Source: CAZVEV01 sp964625865 (GTDB lineage: Bacteria > Planctomycetota > Phycisphaerae > SM23-33). From it: a DNA stretch of 5,022 nt. The first letter of the stretch is position 1. Each line of letters starts with the position of its first letter. The stretch is taken from NCBI GenBank assembly GCA_964625865.1, contig CAZVEV010000386.1, positions 1 to 5,022 on the forward strand. The letters run 5' to 3'. Made by a program: the position numbers and the translations under genes. Under the pieces are notes generated by a model. The model did not search any database. It was not told the origin of the DNA and saw nothing but the letters and a program-made list of their open reading frames with translations. Below, piece after piece: positions 1-4,929 of this stretch.

Positions 1-36
1 ACCGCGCATCTTCAAACCGCCCGATTTACCCCATTT

Positions 37-543
37 TCACACCGGCGCTGACACTGAACTCAACGCCGCACCGATCGGGGCGACAGCGTCACCCGCACAA
101 AGTCGCTGATCCGAAACGTGCGGGTGCGTCACGTCACTGTTGCAGCCGGCCGGGTGGGGATCCAGGGCCACGATCTCATATGCAGAGTACGGTTCATCAC
201 GAGCGAGGCTGTTCAGGAACAGCTGGATTTCGAATGGCCCGAGGTACACGCCTTCGAGTGTGACGGGCTCTATGGTCACGGCCAGGATGCCCTGGCCGGC
301 GTGGTATCTCAGGCCACCCATTTCTTTTCTTAGCTGTTCGATATCAGCCAGCAGGCAACGGACGGACGGCACGGTGATCATCCTGCGGGCCTCCACCACG
401 TGCGCGACGTTCTGTGCGTATGACCACAAGCGCAAGCGTGGGCGCCCGAGGAAACGCCCCTCTGCGTAGGGCCTCGTCCATGCGGTTGGGCTGGGTGATC
501 GCGAGGAAGAATCACCATTTGATCGGGGGCGGGTCAGGAGCAC
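37..543 (-). CDS. E2 (ubiquitin-conjugating)-like small protein, probably truncated or decaying
   Basis: The frame encodes 168 residues from a GTG at 543. Residues about 28-160 look like real protein: a helix near 59-77, then beta-type stretches (GILAVTIEP, GVYLGPFEIQL, YEIVALDP) and HPHV at 140-143 followed by Cys149 in RLCAGD. That order resembles the UBC fold, in which HPN precedes the catalytic Cys by several residues; bacterial E2-like proteins of ubiquitin-like systems are known. Residues 1-27 (Arg/Ser/Pro-rich) do not look coding. An ATG at 481 lies in another frame (MDEALRRG) and would join the good frame if the four-C run at 457-460 (plus strand) had one base fewer; an ATG at 381 gives a shorter 114-residue product. 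The frame stops only 19 residues after Cys149, whereas E2s normally have further helices there. No E1, JAB or Ub-like gene is beside it. It could be a pseudogene. The family call is by motif only. Confidence 0.5.
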   Translation of the reverse strand: MLLTRPRSNGDSSSRSPSPTAWTRPYAEGRFLGRPRLRLWSYAQNVAHVVEARRMITVPSVRCLLADIEQLRKEMGGLRYHAGQGILAVTIEPVTLEGVYLGPFEIQLFLNSLARDEPYSAYEIVALDPHPAGCNSDVTHPHVSDQRLCAGDAVAPIGAALSSVSAPV

Positions 544-799
544 GGTGAGTTGTTCGGGAGTTTGGCGGCATCAAACACGTGGCAGAAATCTGCCGATCCC
601 GATCGAACTCCGCAGGTGCAATCATGCCGCTCACAAGGCCCGGCATGGGCGTCGCCGAAACTCCATCCACTATCATCCATCCATCTGCAGCCGCCACTCC
701 GCAGGGGAGAAGTCAGGGGCAAACGGCGGGGCCGTGGCGCCATTCTGCATAGATTCTGCATAAATCTGGGCACCATTAATACCAGAATAAAATCCACAC
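544..799. other. Intergenic stretch with no convincing gene
   Basis: Frames on both strands here give Arg/Pro/Ser-rich or mixed translations with no recognisable motif. One minus-strand frame (512-697) leads through a TGA at 512-514 into the MDEALRRG reading of the E2-like gene, so part of this stretch could be decayed coding sequence, but nothing in it identifies a family. The right end (about 763-806) is AT-rich and runs into the tRNA terminator. Confidence 0.4.
742..762. repeat. Two-copy 11-bp tandem repeat (ATTCTGCATA)
   Basis: ATTCTGCATA occurs at 742-751 and again at 753-762, a period of 11 bp (about one helical turn). Helical phasing could suit a protein-binding site, but with only two copies it may be chance. 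It lies upstream of the minus-strand E2-like frame and downstream of the tRNA terminator. Confidence 0.5.
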
Positions 800-828
800 A
801 AAAAATAAGCCCTTGTCTCCAAGGGCTT
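800..828 (-). terminator. Rho-independent terminator of the tRNA-Asn unit
   Basis: On the minus strand AAGCCCTTG, a four-base loop (GAGA) and CAAGGGCTT form a 9-bp perfect stem (807-828). It is followed by one A and six T (805-800). The hairpin begins eight bases after the tRNA 3' end, the expected place and orientation for ending this transcript. Confidence 0.9.
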
Positions 829-835
829 TATCAAC

Positions 836-908
836 CTCCCCGAGTAGGACTCGAACCTACAACCTAGCGGTTAACAGCCGCTCGCTCTACCAATTGAGCT
901 ATCGGGGA
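836..908 (-). tRNA. tRNA-Asn (anticodon GTT)
   Basis: The 73-base gene folds as a complete cloverleaf. The acceptor stem is TCCCCGA (1-7) with TCGGGGA (66-72) and G73 is the discriminator, as usual for tRNA-Asn. The D stem is GCTC/GAGC with GG at 18-19. The anticodon stem is AGCGG/CCGCT with loop CTGTTAA, anticodon GTT at 34-36. The variable loop is AGGTT and the T arm GTAGG-TTCGAGT-CCTAC. The 3' CCA is not encoded. It is the last element of a minus-strand unit: three tRNA-derived repeats lie 5' of it and a terminator follows. The 5' flank of this gene (ending GAATAT) is the tail of the nearest repeat unit, so the genuine tRNA sits exactly in register with the array. Confidence 0.97.
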
Positions 909-945
909 ATATTCAGTTTTCATGCCCGGCTCAACCAGCGGTTAA

Positions 946-963
946 TCCCGATGGACATCGGGA
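946..963. repeat. Palindrome TCCCGATGGACATCGGGA, copy in unit 908-990
   Basis: An 8-bp inverted repeat (TCCCGATG/CATCGGGA) around a two-base centre. It stands where tRNA-Asn positions 29-34 should be, between recognisable tRNA sequence on both sides. In RNA an adjacent G-U and A-U pair lengthens the stem. Identical copies are in the other two units. Confidence 0.85.
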
Positions 964-1028
964 CTCGCTCTACCAATTGAGCTATCGGGGAATATTCAGT
1001 TTTCATGCCCGGCTCAACCAGCGGTTAA

Positions 1029-1046
1029 TCCCGATGGACATCGGGA
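1029..1046. repeat. Same palindrome, copy in unit 991-1073
   Basis: Identical 18-bp palindrome at the same position within the unit, again replacing part of the anticodon arm. Confidence 0.85.
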
Positions 1047-1111
1047 CTCGCTCTACCAATTGAGCTATCGGGGAATATTCAGTTTTCACGCCCGGCTCAA
1101 CCGGCGGTTAA

Positions 1112-1129
1112 TCCCGATGGACATCGGGA
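1112..1129. repeat. Same palindrome, copy in unit 1074-1156
   Basis: Identical 18-bp palindrome. It is unchanged although this unit carries three substitutions elsewhere. Confidence 0.85.
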
Positions 1130-1220
1130 CTCGCTCTGCCAATTGAGCTATCGGGGATTGTACGGCGTTTCGGCCGCCTGCGGGGGGCGGTTGAGCCCTG
1201 CTCCGCGAGGCGGACGGTAC

Positions 1221-1248
1221 ACCATAGCGTATCGGATCGGGATGTCAA
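1221..1248 (-). promoter_or_regulatory. Sigma70-type promoter of the tRNA-Asn array
   Basis: On the minus strand a perfect -35 box TTGACA (1248-1243) is followed after 16 bp by TATGGT (1226-1221), a four-of-six match to TATAAT. Transcription would start near 1214 and give a GC-rich leader of about 57 bases before the first tRNA-like half at 1157. With the terminator at 800-828 this bounds a transcript of about 410 bases. Confidence 0.7.
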
Positions 1249-1298
1249 GGGCTTGATTGAAATTCTCACGAGATTATTCGTGCCGGAGTCAAGAGAGG

Positions 1299-1327
1299 TT
1301 GATTCGCTGCGGCCGAGGCGCTATAGT
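1299..1327 (+). promoter_or_regulatory. Sigma70-type promoter of the zinc-ribbon/vWA-like gene
   Basis: TTGATT (1299-1304), an exact 17-bp spacer and TATAGT (1322-1327) match five of six bases in each consensus box. The predicted start near 1334 leaves an untranslated leader of about 58 bases to the ATG at 1392. It diverges from the tRNA array promoter, the two -35 boxes being about 50 bp apart. Confidence 0.7.
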
Positions 1328-1391
1328 CGTAGCTTGACGGTGAATCAACGTAACCACGGGTGACCGCAGACGGTCTGGAACGAGGACGGCG

Positions 1392-2447
1392 ATGGCTATC
1401 AAGATACGGTGCAGTGACTGCAGGAAGCGGATATCGATCGACGAGGCGTTTGCGGGCGGAGTGTGCCGATGTCCGTACTGCACGGCGCTGGTGTTCGTTC
1501 CGGCGGGGGCATCGGCATCGGTGCGGCCGGGGCGGCCGAGCGCTCCGGGCGGGCGGCCCGCGGCGCCGGGCGAGACGGTGGGGGCCGATGCGGGGATCAC
1601 GACGGCCCAGGAGGCCCGCGAGGCGATCGAGGCGGCGGCCAAGTCCGACCAGGACGTGCCAATCGCCTCGCCCGTTCGGATGCAGGGGATTGCGGCAATC
1701 ATCATGCTGGTGGTCCTGTTGGCCCTGCTGGGCGGCGGGGGCTACGTGGTGGTCGACGCGATGTCCGGCGACGACAACGGGCAGACCAACGGAGACACCA
1801 ACGGCGACGGTAACGGGCATGCGGACAACGGCAACGGACATAAGCCCCCGGTCAAGACGTTCAACCCGTTCACCCATCCGGGCGTTGACGGGCCGGGCGT
1901 CGACGGAATGCCTCTCGACGCGCCGATCATCTACTGCATCGAAGCCGGGTCGAGCATGGACCAGACGCTGAACTACGCGGTGGCGATGACGTACGTGTCG
2001 GTCCGGACACTGAGCGGGGATCACACGTTCAACGTGATCATCGGCGAGGAAGGCGGAGCCGACGACGCCTCGTGGTATCGCTTCCTGCTGCCGAGTTACA
2101 CCGGGGGCGGCCCGGCGGGCGAGGCGGCGATCCGCAAACCACTGGACAACGTCGGCGCGGTGGGCGCCCCGAACGTCGAGCGCCTGCTGACCGCCGCGGC
2201 GGCGGCTACGCCCAAGCCGCACACCATCGTGTATTTCGGCAACAAGCCGCTGTTCAACGCCGAGAAACTGGCCAAGATCGCCGCCGACAAGGACATCAAG
2301 ATCGTATCGATCTGCCTGACCGACGACCCCGAGATCCTGGGCCACATGGCCAAACTGGCCGCCGGCTCCGGCGGAGCCAGCGCATTCCACTCGGAGCGCG
2401 AGTTGATGCGCTGGGCCGACGCGGCAGGCGGGTTCAACGGCAACTGA
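1392..2447 (+). CDS. Zinc-ribbon membrane protein with degenerate vWA-like domain
   Basis: The product has 351 residues. It opens with a treble-clef/zinc-ribbon pattern (Cys7-x2-Cys10 and Cys27-x2-Cys30, plus Cys25) like the short ribbons at the start of many bacterial membrane proteins. A Pro/Gly/Ala-rich linker follows, then one hydrophobic membrane segment at about 98-121 and a Gly/Asn/Asp-rich spacer at 126-150. Residues about 177-345 resemble a von Willebrand A fold, starting IIYCIEAGSSMDQ. The metal-site DxSxS is degraded to E184-A-G-S-S188 and the usual TDG strand end reads YFGNKPLF, so metal binding is doubtful. Expected topology is ribbon in the cytoplasm and vWA-like part outside. 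The ATG has GAGG (1382-1385) six bases upstream and a good promoter. Partner and exact role are unknown; a scaffold or binding protein is one possibility. Confidence 0.85.
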   Translation: MAIKIRCSDCRKRISIDEAFAGGVCRCPYCTALVFVPAGASASVRPGRPSAPGGRPAAPGETVGADAGITTAQEAREAIEAAAKSDQDVPIASPVRMQGIAAIIMLVVLLALLGGGGYVVVDAMSGDDNGQTNGDTNGDGNGHADNGNGHKPPVKTFNPFTHPGVDGPGVDGMPLDAPIIYCIEAGSSMDQTLNYAVAMTYVSVRTLSGDHTFNVIIGEEGGADDASWYRFLLPSYTGGGPAGEAAIRKPLDNVGAVGAPNVERLLTAAAAATPKPHTIVYFGNKPLFNAEKLAKIAADKDIKIVSICLTDDPEILGHMAKLAAGSGGASAFHSERELMRWADAAGGFNGN

Positions 2448-2578
2448 GGCCGCATCGGCGGGCGACCGGGCCATCTCGCCCCGCACACGCGCCGGCACGG
2501 CAGCGCCCGCCGGCGACTGTCGAGCCGGGCCGGATCGGACCGACGGGACCGACCACGCAGACGACACCACAACCGCAC

Positions 2579-2583
2579 GGGAG
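2579..2583 (+). promoter_or_regulatory. Ribosome binding site fixing the methyltransferase start
   Basis: GGGAG lies seven bases before the ATG at 2591. It selects this start over upstream in-frame codons reaching back to 2072, whose translation overlaps the previous gene and is Arg/Gly/Pro-rich. Confidence 0.6.
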
Positions 2584-2590
2584 CACCGTA

Positions 2591-3373
2591 ATGATCATCA
2601 TCGGCGAGAAGATAAACGCCACGCGCAAGGCCATCGCCCAGGCGCTGGCCGACAGGGACGAACAACACATCATCGCCACCGCCACCGAGCAGGCCGCCGC
2701 GGGCGCCCAGTACATCGACGTCAACGGCGGGGACCCGCGTCCGGAGCAGGAGGTCGAGAACATGGCCTGGCTGATGGACCTGGTCCAGGGCAACACCGAG
2801 GCGGCGGTCGCGGTGGACTCGGCGAATCCGGAGGCCGTCCGCGTGGGGCTGTCGATGGCCAGGAACAAGCCGATCCTCAACAGCATCTCGCTGGAGACCG
2901 AGCGTCTCGAGGCGATGCTGCCCCTCGTCGCCGAGTTCGACTGCATGGTGGTGGCCCTGCTGATGAGCGACGACGGGACGCCCAGCGGCGTGGACGACCG
3001 CCTGGAGCGGGCCGAGGCGCTGATCGGCAAGCTGACCGAGGCGGGCAAGGCGATTGACGAGATCATCGTTGACCCCTGCTTCCTGCCGGTCTCCACCGAC
3101 ACTCACTGCGGGCGACAGGTCGTCGACGCGATCGCCGCCATCCGCGCCCGCTGGGGCGAGGTGCACATCGGCGGCGGGTGCTCGAACATCAGCTTCGGCC
3201 TGCCCAAGAGGAAGCTGGTCAACTTCGCCCTGCTGGCCCAGGCGATCTACGCGGGCATGGATGCGGGGATTATCGACCCGTGCATTGAGGGCATCACCGA
3301 GACGATCGCCGCCGCCGAGGCCGTCGCGGGCAGGGACGAGTTCTGCATGAACTACGTCACCGCGATGCGCTAG
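2591..3373 (+). CDS. Methyltetrahydrofolate:corrinoid protein methyltransferase (AcsE/MeTr-like)
   Basis: This 260-residue protein is a pterin-binding TIM barrel and matches the usual MeTr length of about 260. In the known family the enzyme moves the N5-methyl group of methyltetrahydrofolate to cobalt of a corrinoid protein, as in the Wood-Ljungdahl pathway or, in reverse, in demethylation of methylated compounds. Visible family features are the start MIIIGEKINATRK, YIDVNGG (41-47), AVDSANP with Asp76, ILNSIS with Asn97, IIVDPCFLP with Asp161, and GGCSNISFGLP (195-205) with Asn199. Those residues fall at the positions used for pterin binding and methyl activation in the Moorella enzyme. Dihydropteroate synthase, the sister family, fits less well. 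The start is chosen by GGGAG seven bases upstream and by the conserved N-terminus. The gene lies 143 bp after the vWA-like gene; no corrinoid protein or CO dehydrogenase gene is visible, so the methyl acceptor is unknown. A repeat element begins at the stop codon. Confidence 0.9.
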   Translation: MIIIGEKINATRKAIAQALADRDEQHIIATATEQAAAGAQYIDVNGGDPRPEQEVENMAWLMDLVQGNTEAAVAVDSANPEAVRVGLSMARNKPILNSISLETERLEAMLPLVAEFDCMVVALLMSDDGTPSGVDDRLERAEALIGKLTEAGKAIDEIIVDPCFLPVSTDTHCGRQVVDAIAAIRARWGEVHIGGGCSNISFGLPKRKLVNFALLAQAIYAGMDAGIIDPCIEGITETIAAAEAVAGRDEFCMNYVTAMR

Positions 3374-3535
3374 GGCTGCGTCCGGGCAGGATTGTCGGGC
3401 GGGTAGTGTAGACGCGGCATCTTGCCGCTTTGACAAGACCGCCAACGCAAGACTCGATCGCGTTACCGCAACGCGGCAAGATGCGGCGTCTACGCCAAGG
3501 CCGCCCGACAGTCCTGCCCGGACAGAGCGCTAGGG
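3367..3535. mobile_element. MITE-like inverted-repeat element with 9-bp flanking direct repeat
   Basis: Two long arms face each other around a 44-base centre (3429-3472). Outer blocks 3380-3402 and 3501-3523 match at 22 of 23 positions, and inner blocks 3408-3428 and 3473-3493 at 20 of 21. Between the blocks lie five unmatched bases on the left and seven on the right. The inner blocks contain their own small hairpin (GCGGCA/TGCCGC in the left arm). GCGCTAGGG occurs as a direct repeat just outside, at 3367-3375 and 3527-3535, like a target-site duplication around a 151-bp insert. The inserted DNA has no gene, so any movement would need a transposase from elsewhere. The duplicated target includes the TAG stop of the methyltransferase, which is therefore kept. 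The arms stop 3-4 bases short of the direct repeats. There is no T-tract to make it a classical terminator. Confidence 0.7.
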
Positions 3536-3539
3536 ACCG

Positions 3540-3548
3540 CCCCCCCCC
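3540..3548 (+). repeat. Run of nine C
   Basis: A C homopolymer just after the inverted-repeat element and before the likely start of the repeat protein. It affects only the unlikely upstream extension of that reading frame. Confidence 0.8.
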
Positions 3549-3624
3549 GGCGGGACGGCTTGTCGCAGTGTCGCTGGCGTGCGAGCGAAACGTATCCTAC
3601 TGTTCCCACGGGGACTCCGTGAGG

Positions 3625-4929
3625 ATGGACGTGACAGGAAGGAGACGAGTCATCACGGTCTGGGCCGTTGCGACGGTCCTGGGGCTGGGCGTATCGGCCG
3701 GGCTATGCCCAGCCGGCGAGCGGCGCGGTTCCCGTTCAGCCACACCGCGCCCGTCAGCGACCGCCAAGGCCCCCAACCTGCAGCAACTCATCGTCAAAGC
3801 ACTCGGCGGGGCCAGGCGGACGTCTCCGACTCGCGCCCGCCCCACTGCTGCCGGGACCGGCAAGCCGTCTCCTCGCGGCCGGGGCCATGCCCAGTTGCAG
3901 AAGCAACTCGCCGCCGCCCTGGCGCGGGCCAAGACCTCGCAGAACGGCCCGCAGGGGGCCACCGGCGAGAGGGTCGCCTTGGGCAAACTGCTGACGTCCG
4001 CGCTGGCCGGGGCCCAGGGGTCCGGACAGAAGGTCGACCTGGCCCGCGTGCAGAAGCTGCTCAACGCCATGCTGAGCGGGAAGGGCGCCAAGGACGGAGC
4101 GATCGACACCGCCGCACTCCAGAAGCAACTGGCCGCTGCGCTGGCCGGGGCGGGCGGTCGTGCCGAACACGGCGGCTCGGTGGACCTGGCGGCGATTCAG
4201 AAGCTCGTTGCGGGCATGCTCACCGGCGCCCTGGGCCAACCCAGCCGCCCCAAGGCAGGCCTGCCTCCGGGCATGAGCGGCGTGTTGATGGGACGGGCCC
4301 AGGCGGCGATGGACGGGGGGAACTTCAGCGATGCCCGGGGCATCATCGAACGCGTGATGACCAACGCCTCGCAGGGCGACCCGGCCTTCGGCCAGGCCTT
4401 GCGAATGTCGGTTCGCATGGAGACCGTTACCAGCAACCTCGTCAAACGGGCCGAGCAGGCCGGACGGTCGGGCAATCACGTGGCCCGCGCCAGTGCACTG
4501 ATGAAGCTCGGCGCCGCATGCGGGGACACCGACACCGGTCGCCGCGCCCGGGCGTGGCTGGCATCGGCCCGGAAGGACCCCGCCCTTGCCGGCGCCGTCC
4601 GCGAGGCCCGTGCCCGGCAGGTCGTAGCCGACCTGGGTCGCGCCGCCCGGTCGGCCCGGAGGGCCGCCCCACAGCAGGGCGACGGACTGATCGTGACCGA
4701 CACCAGCCGCCACCGCCCCCCCCTGATCGATGATCTGGCCAACATGTCGCCGGCGAGGCGTAAGGCCCTTCTCGCCGAGGCCCGCAGTCGTCTGGCGGAC
4801 GTTGATCAGACCCCCACCGCCCGTCGCATCCTGGGCCAGTTGACCGACCTGGAGACCGGCACCCCCCCCCGCCGGAGCCCCGCCGCCGAACGAAGCCGCT
4901 CGAGGAATCACGTAGTTTCCCTCGACTAG
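3625..4929 (+). CDS. Exported Ala-rich protein with six LQK-type helical repeats
   Basis: The product (434 residues from ATG 3625) is of unknown function. RRR at 6-8 and a hydrophobic run at about 9-27 form a signal peptide ending near CPAGE (28-32). Six related amphipathic segments follow, starting at residues 52, 91, 119, 142, 165 and 191; examples are LQKQLAAALARAK, LGKLLTSALAGAQ, VQKLLNAMLSGKG and IQKLVAGMLTGAL. They are joined by Gly/Pro/Ser-rich linkers. Residues about 219-345 are helical with a TPR-like look (AQAAMDGGNFSDARGIIERV), and 367-411 form another helical segment. The open frame reaches back to 3430, but that part is inside the inverted-repeat element and is not taken as coding. 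GTG 3631 is a serious alternative start because GAGG (3621-3624) lies six bases before it, the same spacing as in the vWA-like gene. A nine-C run at 4862-4870 precedes an Arg/Ser-rich tail that may be out of frame. Confidence 0.7.
   Translation: MDVTGRRRVITVWAVATVLGLGVSAGLCPAGERRGSRSATPRPSATAKAPNLQQLIVKALGGARRTSPTRARPTAAGTGKPSPRGRGHAQLQKQLAAALARAKTSQNGPQGATGERVALGKLLTSALAGAQGSGQKVDLARVQKLLNAMLSGKGAKDGAIDTAALQKQLAAALAGAGGRAEHGGSVDLAAIQKLVAGMLTGALGQPSRPKAGLPPGMSGVLMGRAQAAMDGGNFSDARGIIERVMTNASQGDPAFGQALRMSVRMETVTSNLVKRAEQAGRSGNHVARASALMKLGAACGDTDTGRRARAWLASARKDPALAGAVREARARQVVADLGRAARSARRAAPQQGDGLIVTDTSRHRPPLIDDLANMSPARRKALLAEARSRLADVDQTPTARRILGQLTDLETGTPPRRSPAAERSRSRNHVVSLD

Larger units (their letters stand above)
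908..1156 (-). repeat. Tandem array of three 83-bp tRNA-Asn-derived units
   Basis: Units lie at 908-990, 991-1073 and 1074-1156. Units 908-990 and 991-1073 are identical; 1074-1156 differs at three bases. Read on the minus strand, each unit has tRNA-Asn positions 1-28 (acceptor 5' strand, whole D arm), then an 18-bp palindrome replacing positions 29-34, then positions 35-43 (TTAACCGCT, or TTAACCGCC in the third), then GGTTG matching 45-49. It ends with a tail unrelated to tRNA (AGCCGGGCATG and on to GAATAT). Position 1 (T) of each tRNA-like half falls on the first base beyond the unit (991, 1074, 1157). The T arm, the 3' acceptor strand and G34 are missing, so no unit can be a working tRNA. 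All copies lie 5' of the intact gene in one transcription unit. Confidence 0.93.

Noticed and set aside
908..1156. CRISPR array
   Set aside because: The units are contiguous 83-bp tandem copies with no variable spacers, and their sequence is explained by tRNA-Asn.
2490..2515. GC-rich inverted repeat (CGCCGGC/GCCGGCG) between the vWA-like and methyltransferase genes
   Set aside because: Seven-base stem with a 12-base loop and no T-tract; expected by chance in such GC-rich DNA.
1266..2570. Long minus-strand open frame opposite the vWA-like gene
   Set aside because: Val/Arg/Gly-rich shadow without motifs; the plus strand has promoter, ribosome binding site, zinc ribbon and membrane segment.
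2072..2590. Upstream extension of the methyltransferase frame
   Set aside because: It overlaps the vWA-like gene in another frame, its translation is Arg/Gly/Pro-rich, and the ATG at 2591 has a ribosome binding site and the family's normal N-terminus.
3430..3624. N-terminal extension of the repeat protein from an upstream ATG at 3430
   Set aside because: This part lies in the inverted-repeat element and the C-rich stretch after it, reads as Arg/Pro-rich sequence, and precedes a well-formed signal peptide that should be at the true N-terminus.
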